DNA of 64,000 nt from Clostridium sp. DSM 17811 (GTDB lineage: Bacteria > Bacillota > Clostridia > Clostridiales > Clostridiaceae), in assembly GCF_018861905.1 (NCBI RefSeq), contig NZ_JAHLDU010000001.1:434001-498000 (forward strand). The letters are read 5' to 3'. Below are positions 16,470-25,830 of the stretch, piece after piece; position 1 is the first letter of the stretch, and the number at the start of each line of letters is the position of its first letter. The position numbers and the translations under genes are program-made. The notes beneath the pieces were generated by a model. The model had not been told where the DNA came from. It searched no databases and saw only the letters and a program-made list of their open reading frames with translations.

Positions 16470-17654
16470 TTACAAACAATTAATATTTTTTATGATATTG
16501 TCCACAGCTTTTTCAACATACTTAGGATTAGTAGCCATATTTAATCTAATAAATCCCTTACAATTTTCGCCAAACCATTCACCATAATCAACAGCAAGTC
16601 TGCATTTATCCTGTATAAATGTTTTTGTTTCATTAGGCTCTATATATCCCCTCAAATCTAGCCAAATAAGATAAGTTCCTTCTAACGGAGTAATAATTAT
16701 TTTTGGTGCCTTATCTCCTAGTCTTTCTTTAACATGGTTGTAGTTATGCTTTATTACCTCTAGCAGGGATTTTAACCACTCTTCACCATAATTATAAGCA
16801 GCCTCCGCTGCAGTTAATCCCATAATGTTAACTTCTGTTTTATTAATAGTTTTCGAATACGCATCATATCTTGCCATTATCTTCTCATTAGATATAATTA
16901 TATTACAATTTAATAATCCGGCTAAGTTAAAAGTTTTTGATGGTGCTGTAACTGTTATTATATTATCAGCATACTTTGCACCACTTACTATAGCTGCAGG
17001 TATTTGTACATTTTCTCCAATTATAATATCTTGATGTATTTCATCTGAGACAACAAGTACATTATATCTTTTACATATAGATAAAATTTTATCCAATTCT
17101 TTTTCTGTCCAAACCCTACCAACCGGATTATGTGGAGAACACTGGATAAACAATTTAACATCATTTTCTATAATATTTCTCTCAAAATCTTCAAAATCAA
17201 TGGTATATACTCCATTTACATTTATTAATTCAGATGTAATTAATTTTCTTCCAGTATCTTTTACTGCATCGTGGAAAGGGTAATACACCGGAGTAATAAT
17301 AATTACTGAGTCACCAAACTTTGTAAACGCATTAACAAACCAATATAAAGATACAACAACACCAGTTGAAAACCGTATCCATTTTTTATCTACTTCATAG
17401 TTATGCTGATTCCTTTCCCAATTAATGAAAGAGTTATAGTAGGAGTCAGGTACATAAGAATATCCAAATATCCCATGTTCAATTCTTTGCTTCATTGCAT
17501 TTACCACTACTTCTGGTGCCTTAAATTCCATATCTGCCACCCACATAGGGATTAAATTCTTATCACCATAACGCTTATCTAAAGCATCCCACTTTAAGGA
17601 ATTAGTCCCCACCCTATCCATTGAATACCGCGCACAAAATTGCTTGATTTCCAT
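16470..17654 (-). CDS. MalY/PatB-family PLP aminotransferase, probable cystathionine beta-lyase
   Basis: A 394-residue fold-type I PLP enzyme. It shows the family start with NSLKWDALDKRYGDKNLIPMW and VADMEF, then FSTGVVVSLYWFVNAF, the QCSPHNPVGRVWTEKEL segment, VVSDEIHQDI, and the PLP lysine in TVTAPSKTFNLAGL near residue 235. MalY/PatB enzymes cleave C-S bonds (cystathionine to homocysteine), and some also act as regulators. It lies beside the methionine importer operon in the same orientation but separated by that operon's terminator, and no S-box precedes it. A sulfur amino-acid role fits the neighbourhood. Confidence 0.88.
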   Translation of the reverse strand: MEIKQFCARYSMDRVGTNSLKWDALDKRYGDKNLIPMWVADMEFKAPEVVVNAMKQRIEHGIFGYSYVPDSYYNSFINWERNQHNYEVDKKWIRFSTGVVVSLYWFVNAFTKFGDSVIIITPVYYPFHDAVKDTGRKLITSELINVNGVYTIDFEDFERNIIENDVKLFIQCSPHNPVGRVWTEKELDKILSICKRYNVLVVSDEIHQDIIIGENVQIPAAIVSGAKYADNIITVTAPSKTFNLAGLLNCNIIISNEKIMARYDAYSKTINKTEVNIMGLTAAEAAYNYGEEWLKSLLEVIKHNYNHVKERLGDKAPKIIITPLEGTYLIWLDLRGYIEPNETKTFIQDKCRLAVDYGEWFGENCKGFIRLNMATNPKYVEKAVDNIIKNINCL

Positions 17655-17690
17655 ATTAAAATCTCCTCTTCCTATGTACTCATATTGTAA

Positions 17691-17729
17691 AAAAAACTTT
17701 GCTTTAAACTATTAAGCTCAAAGCAAAGT
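17691..17729 (-). terminator. terminator of the metNIQ operon
   Basis: Stem ACTTTGCTTT / AAAGCAAAGT (17696-17729) followed by a T-run on the minus strand. It lies about 50 bases past the metQ stop codon. Confidence 0.85.
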
Positions 17730-17778
17730 GATTTTATTTTGTTAAACTATTATAATTATATAAAACTAAATACTAACT

Positions 17779-18579
17779 TTAAAATGCTGGAATTACAGCA
17801 CCCTTATATTTACTTAAAATAAATTTCTTAACTTCTGGAGAAGTTAATGCTTTTGAAAGTGCCTTTATATAAGGCTTATCTTTATCTTCTTTTCTAACAG
17901 CAAGTACATTGGCATAAGGTGAATCCTTTGCTTCAACAGCTATTGCGTCTGTTAATTTTAATTTAGCAGTCATTGCATAATTAGAATTTATAACTGCTGC
18001 ATCCACATCTTTTAGAACTCTTGGAAGTTGTGGAGCTTCTAATTCAGTTATTTTTAGATTCTTTTTATTTTCTGTAATATCAATTTTAGAAATAAGGTCT
18101 CCAGTTTTTAATTTTATTAAACCTGCTTTTTCAAGTACTCTAAGTGCTCTTGCACCATTTGTAGGATCATTTGGAATAGCTATTTTTGCTCCATCTTTTA
18201 TATCACTAAGTTTTTTATATTTAGATGAGTACAAAGCCATTGGTTCAATATGGACCTTTACAGTCCAAACAAGATCTAACCCTTTCGATTTACTGAATTC
18301 TGTCAAATAAGGTACGTGTTGAAAGAAATTTGCATCAAGTTGTTTCTCAGCAAGTGCTGTGTTTGGTGTTACATAATCGGTAAATTCCACTATTTGAAGA
18401 GTATATCCTTCTTTCGCAAGGATTGGTTTTACAACTTCTAATATTTCTTTATGAGGAATTGGTGAAGCACCTACCTTGATAATTTTTTTATCAGCTGTTA
18501 CTGCCTCTTTCTTCGCAGCACAACCACTTAATGTAAAAATTACAACTACTGATAATAATATGCTTAATATTTTTTTCAT
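17779..18579 (-). CDS. metQ: methionine ABC transporter substrate-binding lipoprotein MetQ
   Basis: A 266-residue lipoprotein. The signal peptide ends with the lipobox LSGCAA. NlpA/MetQ-family motifs follow: VGASPIPHKEILE, VEFTDYVTPNTALAEKQLDANFFQH near residue 70-90, and IAIPNDPTNGARALRVLEKAGLI. It captures methionine outside the membrane for MetNI. It is the last gene of metN-metI-metQ, 80 bases after metI, and is therefore under the tandem SAM riboswitches far upstream. Confidence 0.95.
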   Translation of the reverse strand: MKKILSILLSVVVIFTLSGCAAKKEAVTADKKIIKVGASPIPHKEILEVVKPILAKEGYTLQIVEFTDYVTPNTALAEKQLDANFFQHVPYLTEFSKSKGLDLVWTVKVHIEPMALYSSKYKKLSDIKDGAKIAIPNDPTNGARALRVLEKAGLIKLKTGDLISKIDITENKKNLKITELEAPQLPRVLKDVDAAVINSNYAMTAKLKLTDAIAVEAKDSPYANVLAVRKEDKDKPYIKALSKALTSPEVKKFILSKYKGAVIPAF

Positions 18580-18659
18580 TTTAAATCCCCCTCTTAATCT
18601 TTCTTTTTTTGTAATTTATAATTCAATCATCATATTTGATGTTAAATATCATTAATATC

Positions 18660-19316
18660 TTATTTAATCATTTTTCTATACAATAAATTTCCTAATGCTT
18701 GTATTACTTGCACAATTATAATTAATATTATTACCGTGTATATCATTATGTCCGTCTGGAATCTATAATATCCATATTTTTGTGCTACATCTCCAAGACC
18801 ACCACCGCCAACTGTTCCTGCCATAGCTGAATATCCTATAATATTTATAACAGTTAAAGTAATTCCAAGAACTATAGATGGCATTGCTTCTTTTAACATA
18901 ACCTTAAATATAATTTGGTGAGTTTTTGCGCCAAAGGATTTAGCTGCTTCAATAATCCCATAATCCACCTCAAGTAGTGCTGACTCTATTATTCTTGCAG
19001 CAAAAGGAGCCGCTCCAAGAGTTAGTGGAACTATAGCTGCATTAGTACCTATTGTAGTTCCAACAATTAACTTCGTTAAAGGAAATATAGATATCATGAG
19101 TATTATAAACGGGAAAGAACGAAGTATATTAACTACTAAATTTAAACTTTTATAAACTAAGCTGTTCGGCCTTAGCCCTTTAGGTCCAGTTATAATTAAT
19201 CCAACCGCTGTAATAAAACCTAAAATCACTGTAAAAATCGTAGATACTACTACCATGTACATTGTGTCTAATAATGCAGGCAGTAAAATTTGTATTAAAA
19301 TCTCTTCAAATGTCAT
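18660..19316 (-). CDS. metI: methionine ABC transporter permease MetI
   Basis: A 218-residue permease with five or six membrane segments. It carries the binding-protein-dependent EAA loop that contacts MetN: ESALLEVDYGIIEAAKSFGAK around residue 120-140. MetI hallmarks include NILRSFPFIILM and YSAMAGTVGGGGLGD. Its ATG follows the metN stop codon with no gap and its ribosome-binding site lies inside metN, so translation is coupled. Confidence 0.95.
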   Translation of the reverse strand: MTFEEILIQILLPALLDTMYMVVVSTIFTVILGFITAVGLIITGPKGLRPNSLVYKSLNLVVNILRSFPFIILMISIFPLTKLIVGTTIGTNAAIVPLTLGAAPFAARIIESALLEVDYGIIEAAKSFGAKTHQIIFKVMLKEAMPSIVLGITLTVINIIGYSAMAGTVGGGGLGDVAQKYGYYRFQTDIMIYTVIILIIIVQVIQALGNLLYRKMIK

Positions 19317-20312
19317 TTATACCCCCTCCTTATTTAATTCATCTTGTTCTAATTCAAGATCAATTTCCCATTCTATAGATCTATCATCTAAATACTTTAA
19401 TATTTTTATTTTATTTTCCTCATTAGTATTTATAATAAGGCTACCCATCACACTATCTCTAAATTTTTCAAGCCTTCCCCATACTATTGAAAAATCAATA
19501 TCAAGTTCTCTTGCTAGCGATGTTATTAAACAACTTTGGGTAATTTCCTTTGTGAAAAATATTTTAATGTTATAACCAATACTGGGTAGTAATTCTTCCT
19601 CACCAATAAGTATTTTCATCTCTTTTGTTGGTTTAATAAATAATTCATCCGTAAACCCGTGACTTTTAATTTTACCACCTTCTAAAAGAATGAATTTATT
19701 GCAAATTTCTTTTACCACTTCCATCTGATGAGTAACTACGACGATTGTTATATTAAATTTATTATTTATATCTCTTAAAAGCTGTAATATAGATTTTGTA
19801 GTTTTAGGATCTAGTGCAGAAGTGGCCTCATCGCAAAGTAGTATTTTAGGATTCAGTGCCAATGCCCTTGCTATTCCAACTCTTTGCTTTTGGCCTCCAC
19901 TTAACTGCTTTACGTTTGTTTTTACTTTATCATTAAGACCTACTAAATCTATCAAGCTATCTACTCTTTCCTTAATATAGCTCTTATCATTCCCCCATAC
20001 TTCAAGTGGAAATGCTATATTATCAAAAACATTTTTACTATTAATAAGGTTGAAACTTTGAAATATAATTCCTACATCTTTTCTAAACTCACGAAGCTCT
20101 TTACGGCTTAGCTCATTAACCACTTTACCCATTATGTTAATAGTTCCTGTATCATATGTCTCAAGCCCATTAAAACATCTAAGCAAAGTAGACTTTCCAG
20201 CACCACTATGACCAATAACACCATAAATGTCACCCTTATCTACTGTGAACGAAACATTACTTAATACTTTTACCTCTGAAAAACTTTTACTTACACCACT
20301 AACTTTAATCAT
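19317..20312 (-). CDS. metN: methionine ABC transporter ATPase MetN
   Basis: A 331-residue ATPase with Walker A GHSGAGKSTLLR near residue 38, the ABC signature QLSGGQKQRVGIARAL near 138, and Walker B ILLCDEATSALDP near 160. After residue 245 comes the NIL domain (ITQSCLITSLARELDIDFSI and on), which binds methionine and inhibits import when the cell has enough. It is the first gene of the metNIQ operon. Two consecutive SAM-I riboswitches with terminators precede it, so expression requires low SAM at both. Confidence 0.96.
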   Translation of the reverse strand: MIKVSGVSKSFSEVKVLSNVSFTVDKGDIYGVIGHSGAGKSTLLRCFNGLETYDTGTINIMGKVVNELSRKELREFRKDVGIIFQSFNLINSKNVFDNIAFPLEVWGNDKSYIKERVDSLIDLVGLNDKVKTNVKQLSGGQKQRVGIARALALNPKILLCDEATSALDPKTTKSILQLLRDINNKFNITIVVVTHQMEVVKEICNKFILLEGGKIKSHGFTDELFIKPTKEMKILIGEEELLPSIGYNIKIFFTKEITQSCLITSLARELDIDFSIVWGRLEKFRDSVMGSLIINTNEENKIKILKYLDDRSIEWEIDLELEQDELNKEGV

Positions 20313-20385
20313 AATATCTCTGCTCCTCTTTATGCCTTACAATTCATTTTTATAATTTTATTGTAACCAATGTTATCTATTTTCC

Positions 20386-20418
20386 TAAAAAATAGTGCCC
20401 AAGAATAAACTTGGGCAC
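20386..20418 (-). terminator. terminator of the promoter-distal SAM riboswitch
   Basis: Perfect stem GTGCCCAAG / CTTGGGCAC (20395-20418) followed by a T-rich run on the minus strand. This is the expression platform of the aptamer at 20435-20532. Confidence 0.88.
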
Positions 20419-20434
20419 TACTTCCAAACTTATT

Positions 20435-20532
20435 CTTATCTTGCAGCCATGCTGCAGGATTTAACACCATGTATCTTGCGATACTGGTTGTCGGGTTTCA
20501 TAGGGCCAGTCCCTCCACCTCTCTTGATAAGA
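20435..20532 (-). ncRNA. SAM-I riboswitch (S-box), second of a tandem pair
   Basis: On the minus strand the aptamer runs CTTATCAAGAGAGGTGGAGG, then GACTGGCCC, AUGAAACCC, GACAACC, and closes with GATAAG pairing to CTTATC. These are the conserved S-box core elements, with a C-to-A-tolerant GGCAACC variant (GACAACC). SAM binding favours the terminator at 20386-20418 and stops transcription into metN. Confidence 0.93.
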
Positions 20533-20561
20533 CATTATTAAATTTTAATTTATAAAAAACC

Positions 20562-20596
20562 AAAAAACCTCTTTCACCAATAACGATGAAAGAGGT
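20562..20596 (-). terminator. terminator of the promoter-proximal SAM riboswitch
   Basis: Stem ACCTCTTTCA / TGAAAGAGGT (20568-20596) followed by TTTTTTGG on the minus strand. It belongs to the aptamer at 20617-20736. Confidence 0.88.
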
Positions 20597-20616
20597 ATAA
20601 ATATTCAATGACACCT

Positions 20617-20736
20617 CTCTCATCTTCCGCTAAATTACTATGAACTTAACGCAGGAATTAGCACCTATTCAGGCAATTATCGCCTGATGGTTGCCGAGAT
20701 ATCATCGGGCCTGTCCCTCTATCTCTCTTGATGAGA
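20617..20736 (-). ncRNA. SAM-I riboswitch (S-box), first of a tandem pair
   Basis: The minus strand reads CTCATCAAGAGAGATAGAGG, GACAGGCCC, GATGATATCTCGGCAACC, and closes with GATGAG, giving the canonical P1 stem and core with GGCAACC. The 3' P1 strand continues into GAGAGGTGT, which can also pair with the terminator stem, the usual antiterminator exchange. Confidence 0.95.
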
Positions 20737-20835
20737 ATAACTAACTTATTAAATTATATCTATAGTATCACTATATGTTTAATATGTAAAGAAGTAACCA
20801 TAATTCTTTTTTAAAATTTTATTCTTCATTAAATT

Positions 20836-21171
20836 CTACCCTCTTGGAGCATACATAATAATAACAGCTCCAATTACTGCTATAGCGCCACCTATCAAAT
20901 CAAATTTATCAGGAATTATATTATCTATCTTCCAGCCCCATAATATTGATAATACAATGAAGATACCACCATATGTTGCATAGACTCTACCAAAATTAGC
21001 ACTTGGCGGTTGCAAAGTCGGAATCACCCCATATACAATAAGCGCTATAGCTCCACAAATTCCGTACCAAATGCTTTTACCATCTCGTAACCATATCCAT
21101 ACAAAATAACCCCCGCCTATTTCAAATATTCCGGCTATTATAAAATAAAATGCTGACTTAATTATTCCCAT
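20836..21171 (-). CDS. YnfA/UPF0060-family membrane protein
   Basis: A 111-residue protein with four predicted membrane helices and the family motifs AGIFEIGGGYFVWIWLRDGKS, IPTLQPPSANFGRVYATYGG and IFIVLSILWGW. The family is related to small multidrug-resistance-type transporters, but the substrate is not established. It is monocistronic. Length is normal for the family. Confidence 0.93.
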   Translation of the reverse strand: MGIIKSAFYFIIAGIFEIGGGYFVWIWLRDGKSIWYGICGAIALIVYGVIPTLQPPSANFGRVYATYGGIFIVLSILWGWKIDNIIPDKFDLIGGAIAVIGAVIIMYAPRG

Positions 21172-21348
21172 AAATATATCTCCTTAATGGACAAACGCCA
21201 TATATTAATTCAATTTACTATATCACAAATGAGTATCAATATCAATATCACTTGATACCCATACTCACACATGATTTCAAATTTAAGCTATTTGTTACAA
21301 CAAATTATTACTTTACATTTCAAGCCATAGTTTCTTTTTATGAAATAC

Positions 21349-21392
21349 AAAAAACCAGATATATTTAATAGTTTATTATTAAATATACCTGG
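21349..21392 (-). terminator. terminator after the rubredoxin gene
   Basis: CCAGATATATTTAATA pairs with TATTAAATATACCTGG (one mismatch), followed by TTTTTTG on the minus strand. It lies 35 bases past the rubredoxin stop codon. Confidence 0.85.
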
Positions 21393-21426
21393 CCTTTAAA
21401 TTACATTATATTAATTGTATTAGTTT

Positions 21427-21588
21427 TTATTCTACTTTTTCAAAATCTGATTTTGAAACTCCACATAGTGGACAAACCCAATCTTCTGGAATATCTGCAA
21501 ACTTAGTACCTGGTGCTATTCCGCCGTCTGGATCCCCTACCTCTGGATCATATTCATACCCACATATCAAACAAACATACTTATCCAT
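21427..21588 (-). CDS. rubredoxin
   Basis: A 53-residue electron carrier running from the ATG at 21586-21588 to the TAA at 21427-21429. It has the two iron-binding CxxC pairs, [12 protein letters not shown] at the N-terminus and [13 protein letters not shown] near the C-terminus, and the [17 protein letters not shown] core. AAAGGAGA lies seven bases upstream, with a strong promoter at 21674-21702. It is likely the electron donor for rubrerythrin and other oxygen-detoxifying enzymes. Confidence 0.97.
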   Translation of the reverse strand: MDKYVCLICGYEYDPEVGDPDGGIAPGTKFADIPEDWVCPLCGVSKSDFEKVE

Positions 21589-21673
21589 AAAAACATCTCC
21601 TTTGAATTGATTTTTCTCGATTTAGTTTTCCCATGTTCTTTTCATAATCTACATATTTATCTAATTCCGTTTC

Positions 21674-21702
21674 ATCATAATATATGTTTTTTATAATGTC
21701 AA
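21674..21702 (-). promoter_or_regulatory. sigma-A-type promoter of the rubredoxin gene
   Basis: TTGACA (21697-21702) and TATGAT (21674-21679) on the minus strand, with exactly 17 bases between. The mRNA leader would be about 80 bases. Confidence 0.75.
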
Positions 21703-22265
21703 TAATCCTTCCCTAATTTACTAGATTTTCTTAATACTTTATAATTCCTTAACTGCTTACGCTACACTATATTCTAATTGAAGTTTAACTTACATATATA
21801 ATATATTCGGTTTATTGTTGAAAAACTTTATCATATTATGTATTATTAGTATATAAATAATAGCAATATGTATTATTATGTTATATATCGTATAATTTAG
21901 TGCTTATTCTCATAATAAATTTACTTTACTAATATTTAATTATAATTAACAAATAATAAATACCAATCGGCTTATTACCATTTTATTGACAATAATTTAA
22001 AATAATTGTATTATATTTACATAACGTAATTCCTTTTTTAATAGTATAATAAAGACTTGTAGTGTTTCCTTAATATATAGTTTCTCAGATACATTTCTTA
22101 AATTTAAAATAGGACATTACTTGTGGCAAATAATTATCCCTTACTACTCATCCAAAGACACCTTACACAAAACGGCACCTCCATTGTGTATACAAAAATC
22201 ATAATCGTCCAAGGAGCGCCCTTGACAATTTCTTTTTTGTAGGATAAAAAAAAGGAGGAATATTA
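21703..22265. other. intergenic region upstream of the penicillin-binding protein gene
   Basis: About 560 bases, very AT-rich. It contains the promoter listed at 21986-22014, which would give a leader of roughly 245 bases. At 22220-22226 a second CTTGACA occurs without a good -10 element. AAAGGAGGAAT just before 22266 is the ribosome-binding site. No ORF or known RNA recognised. Confidence 0.4.
21986..22014 (+). promoter_or_regulatory. probable promoter of the penicillin-binding protein gene
   Basis: TTGACA at 21986-21991 and TATTAT at 22009-22014, with a 17-base spacer. Confidence 0.6.
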
Positions 22266-24716
22266 ATGAATGATGATAAAAAAATCATAGTACCAGCAAA
22301 AATTAAAAAGAAGCTTTGGAAAAAAGTTGTTAAAGGTTTATTGATATTTTTTGTTATAATTTTCTTATCAGTTTCAGCAGCTTCAGGATATATTTATATT
22401 AAATATAATGCTAAAATAAAATCAACAATTGCAGCTGGTAACAACATAGCCCAAAATATAAATGAAACTGCTTTTAATACCAGAAAGCCAACTCAAGTTT
22501 ACGATAATAAAGGCGTGTTATTAAAAGAATTTAAGACCAACTCATATTATTACACAAAAGATGCTGACTTGAATCCATATATAAGCCAAGCTGTCACTTC
22601 AATTGAAGATGAGAGGTTTTATGAACATAATGGAATAGACTATAAGGGTATACGAAGATCCATTTGGGTATATATAAAATCCAAAGGAGCTGTGCTTCAA
22701 GGTGGTTCTACAATAACACAACAATTAGCAAGAAATGTATTTCTTACATTTGACGTAACTATGTGGAGAAAATTAGAAGAGTCTGTTATATCACTGGATT
22801 TAGAAAAAAAATATTCCAAAGCACAAATATTAGAATTTTATGTAAACAACATAAATTACGGTAATGGCTGTTATAGCATTGAAAGTGCTGCACAATTTTA
22901 CTTTCAAAAGAGTAACAGAGCCTTAGATGTTTCGCAAATAGCTCTACTTGCGTCGATTCCTAACAATCCCTCTTACTATAACCCTATTAAACACATGGAT
23001 AATGCACTAAATAGAAGAGATTTAGTTTTAGATAAAATGTTAAGTTTAGGCAAAATATCACAAATCGAATTTGATACCGCAAAAGCAGAAGTTATTAAAC
23101 TAAATCTAAAGCCTTATATAAAAACAGCACCTGTAGACTACAGTGTTGAATATGCCATTCATAATGCAACACTGAAATTAATGGAGCAAGATGGTTTTGT
23201 TTCAAAATATTCTTTTAGTAATGATAAAGATAGTGAAACTTATTTTGCTAAGTATAAAACTGAATATGCAGACAAGGAAAAAACTCTTCTTAGTGGTGGA
23301 TATAGAATAGATACATCTATTGATACAGCAAAGCAAGAAAAATTACAAAGTGTAGTAGATAATAAACTAGCTAAATATTCACAAACATCTAAAGCCTCTG
23401 GCTTATATAAAAAACAAGGCGCAAGTGTCACAATAGATAATAATACAGGAGAAGTTGTAGCTATAGTTGGAGGCAGAAGTCAAGATGGCAACACCTTTAA
23501 TAGAGCCTCTTTAGGGGTACGACAGCCAGGTTCCTCTATAAAGCCATTAATAGCATATACTCCTGCATTTGAAAGAGGATATATTCCAGCAAGTGAATAT
23601 GTAGATGCACCAATAGATGAAGTAAATAATGATGACTCTATATTCCGTGGCTCTGTATCTTTGAAATATGCGCTTGATATATCTATAAACACCATTCCAG
23701 TTAGATTAGTAAAAGACAATGGTGTAAAGAAATCGCTGAAATATTTGCAAAATATGAATTTCAAATATATAACCCCCGAGGAATACCCTGTAGTTGGAAT
23801 CGGCGGATTTACAAAGGGAGTCACCCCTGTTGAAATGGCTTCAGGTTATTCAACCCTTTCTAGAAACGGTAAATTTATAGAACCAAGTAACGTACGTAAA
23901 ATAACTAATACAGTAATTGATCAAGTATTGTTTGAAAATAAATACAAGCAAACTAAGGTATATGATAGTGGAGCTTCATACCTTATGACTGATACTTTAA
24001 AGAGTGTATTAACAGAAAGTTATTCAACAGGAAATGGTTTATCTCTTAGTGACTATCCTTATGCTGCAGGCAAAACAGGAACTACTGACGAATCAAAAGA
24101 TTGTTGGTTTATAGGGTATACTCCCTACTATACAACCTCTGTATGGGTAGGAGATGATACACCAGCTGCGCAGAATATGTTTGGAGCTAACGAACCTGGC
24201 CAAATATGGAAAGAATATATGGAGTATCTACATCAAGGTTTAGTTCAAAAAGACTTCACTCGACCTAATACGGTAATTGATAAAAACGGAGTATTAATGG
24301 ATACATTATATATCGCTCTAAACCCAAATGGTAGCAAATTAAAAAGCGATGATAACTATCAATCAAATAATACAACTAATAATCAAAAAAACACCAATAA
24401 AAAATCTAATTTAAAAACACCTGCGAAAACTGATAGTACCAGTACCGGAACAGGTACCAATACTGGAACCGGTACTGGCACTGGTACCGGCACTGGAACT
24501 GGCACTGGAACCGGTAATGGAACTGGTGCTGGAACCGGTGCTGGAACCGGTGCTGGAACCGGTACTGGAACTGGCACTGGAACTAGTACTGGCACAGGTA
24601 CAGGTACCGGAACCGGTACTGGAACCGGTACAGGAACAAGTACTAATACTGGCAATGGCACTAACGTAAATACACCTAAATCAAATAACACTCCTAAAAC
24701 TAATACTAATAATTAG
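22266..24716 (+). CDS. class A penicillin-binding protein (PBP1a type) with Thr-Gly repeat tail
   Basis: An 816-residue bifunctional peptidoglycan synthase. A membrane anchor lies at residues about 20-45. The GT51 glycosyltransferase domain has [17 protein letters not shown] and [12 protein letters not shown]. The transpeptidase domain has the active-site serine in PGSSIKPL near residue 424 and the KTGT box near residue 600. From about residue 722 to 802 the chain is almost pure Thr-Gly with occasional Asn, Ala and Ser, followed by an Asn/Thr-rich end. Such low-complexity tails probably project into the wall. The repeat is encoded by near-identical 6-base units and may vary in length. Monocistronic. 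Confidence 0.95.
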   Translation: MNDDKKIIVPAKIKKKLWKKVVKGLLIFFVIIFLSVSAASGYIYIKYNAKIKSTIAAGNNIAQNINETAFNTRKPTQVYDNKGVLLKEFKTNSYYYTKDADLNPYISQAVTSIEDERFYEHNGIDYKGIRRSIWVYIKSKGAVLQGGSTITQQLARNVFLTFDVTMWRKLEESVISLDLEKKYSKAQILEFYVNNINYGNGCYSIESAAQFYFQKSNRALDVSQIALLASIPNNPSYYNPIKHMDNALNRRDLVLDKMLSLGKISQIEFDTAKAEVIKLNLKPYIKTAPVDYSVEYAIHNATLKLMEQDGFVSKYSFSNDKDSETYFAKYKTEYADKEKTLLSGGYRIDTSIDTAKQEKLQSVVDNKLAKYSQTSKASGLYKKQGASVTIDNNTGEVVAIVGGRSQDGNTFNRASLGVRQPGSSIKPLIAYTPAFERGYIPASEYVDAPIDEVNNDDSIFRGSVSLKYALDISINTIPVRLVKDNGVKKSLKYLQNMNFKYITPEEYPVVGIGGFTKGVTPVEMASGYSTLSRNGKFIEPSNVRKITNTVIDQVLFENKYKQTKVYDSGASYLMTDTLKSVLTESYSTGNGLSLSDYPYAAGKTGTTDESKDCWFIGYTPYYTTSVWVGDDTPAAQNMFGANEPGQIWKEYMEYLHQGLVQKDFTRPNTVIDKNGVLMDTLYIALNPNGSKLKSDDNYQSNNTTNNQKNTNKKSNLKTPAKTDSTSTGTGTNTGTGTGTGTGTGTGTGTGNGTGAGTGAGTGAGTGTGTGTGTSTGTGTGTGTGTGTGTGTSTNTGNGTNVNTPKSNNTPKTNTNN
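24431..24670 (+). repeat. Thr-Gly coding tandem repeat in the PBP C-terminus
   Basis: About 240 bases made of 6-base ACN-GGN units (for example GGTACCGGCACTGG, ACCGGTGCTGGA), including three perfect GGTGCTGGAACC units in a row. Codons vary among ACC/ACT/ACA and GGT/GGA/GGC, so the array is old enough to have diverged, or selection is on the protein. Confidence 0.9.
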
Positions 24717-24730
24717 CAAAATTTTATAAA

Positions 24731-24768
24731 AAAAAGGGTAAATGTTAAAATAACATTTACCCTTTTTA
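24731..24768. terminator. bidirectional terminator between the PBP and cbiM genes
   Basis: AAAAAGGGTAAATGTTA pairs with TAACATTTACCCTTTTT. It serves both convergent genes, and the cbiM stop codon lies within its T-run. Confidence 0.9.
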
Positions 24769-25806
24769 ATTAACATTATTAGTAGCATTTTTTCTTTTCT
24801 GCAGAAAACTTATAATTCCAGTTATAGCTAATATTATTATTAAAGCAACAATTGCACAAATTATATATCCTAAAGATGACTTAAACAAATTATCACCAAA
24901 TCCTGGTACAGAATAATCTGGCAACATGAAATTCCATTTATCTGAAAGTTTTGCCATTCCCTCTGGGATAAATCCAAGCTTTAATTTTAAATCATCACTA
25001 GACCATTCACCAAAAGCGGTCCCATTAGCTAATAATCCAAGCGGCGCAAAAATAATTAAAGTTATCAAAACATACCAATACTTCTTTAAACTACCTATAA
25101 CGTGGGATTTCCCAGGCAAAAATTTTTTAGGTGGATAAATCATAAGCATGGCAGGATTCGATTTTTGCATATATTTTACTACTAGACCTGTTACTATTCC
25201 TTCAACAGGTCCTGCTATTACAAGATGTGCAAACATCATAGCAGGCAATGTTTGCATCAATGTATATGGTGCATATAATGGAGTACCATCAAGTTTATGA
25301 AATAACAATGGTTGAATTCCAAGCTCAATTCCAGTACACAAGGCACCAATATTAATTGCTACATATCCTGCTATAATCGAGCCAATAAATCTACGTTTTG
25401 ATGAAATTTCAGAATTACCCGATATTAACTTGTATACATAATAACTTACGAAAGGCATCACAAATGCCATGTTGAAAATATTAGCCCCTAGTGTAAGGAT
25501 TCCACCATCTCCAAAGAAAAATGCTTGGATTATGAGTGCAATACTCACTCCAACTACGGCAGCCCAAGGGCCTAAAATTATTGCGAGTAGTGAAGCCCCA
25601 ACGGCATGAGCAGTAGTACCATCAGGTATCGGTACATTGTACATCATAATAGTAAACGAAAAAGCTGCTCCAATTGCAAGTAGTGGAACTTGCTTGTCCT
25701 TTAATGTCTTCTTTAACTTTATTGCTGCTATTCCTATTATTGGAATCGCTAGCGTTCCAAGTACGACGCATGTTTGGGGACTTAAGTATCCATCAGGTAT
25801 ATGCAT
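24766..25806 (-). CDS. cbiM: cobalt/nickel ECF transporter S-component CbiM with fused C-terminal CbiN/PDGLE-like part
   Basis: A 346-residue membrane protein. It starts MHIPDGYLSP, the metal-binding N-terminus that is diagnostic for CbiM/NikM, and has the conserved TTAHAVGASLLAIILGPWAAV and GDGGILTLGANIFNMAFVMP segments. After about residue 225 a second part follows: a membrane helix, an extracellular loop around MAKLSDKWNFMLPDYSVPGF and a last helix. It resembles a fused CbiN or PDGLE domain. It imports Co2+ or Ni2+ with CbiQ and CbiO encoded just upstream in the operon. Metal specificity is not decided. Confidence 0.93.
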   Translation of the reverse strand: MHIPDGYLSPQTCVVLGTLAIPIIGIAAIKLKKTLKDKQVPLLAIGAAFSFTIMMYNVPIPDGTTAHAVGASLLAIILGPWAAVVGVSIALIIQAFFFGDGGILTLGANIFNMAFVMPFVSYYVYKLISGNSEISSKRRFIGSIIAGYVAINIGALCTGIELGIQPLLFHKLDGTPLYAPYTLMQTLPAMMFAHLVIAGPVEGIVTGLVVKYMQKSNPAMLMIYPPKKFLPGKSHVIGSLKKYWYVLITLIIFAPLGLLANGTAFGEWSSDDLKLKLGFIPEGMAKLSDKWNFMLPDYSVPGFGDNLFKSSLGYIICAIVALIIILAITGIISFLQKRKNATNNVN

Positions 25807-25830
25807 AATATCTCCTCCTTAAAATTAAGA

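Noticed and set aside
16825-17034. Plus-strand 69-residue ORF inside the MalY/PatB gene
   Set aside because: Shadow frame without initiation signals.
24431-24670. Regular repeat that could be taken for a CRISPR array
   Set aside because: Units are 6 bases long, in frame in a protein, with no spacers.
24383-24691. Long antisense ORF rich in Val-Pro repeats
   Set aside because: It is the reverse-strand reading of the Thr-Gly repeat in the PBP gene, with no ribosome-binding site.
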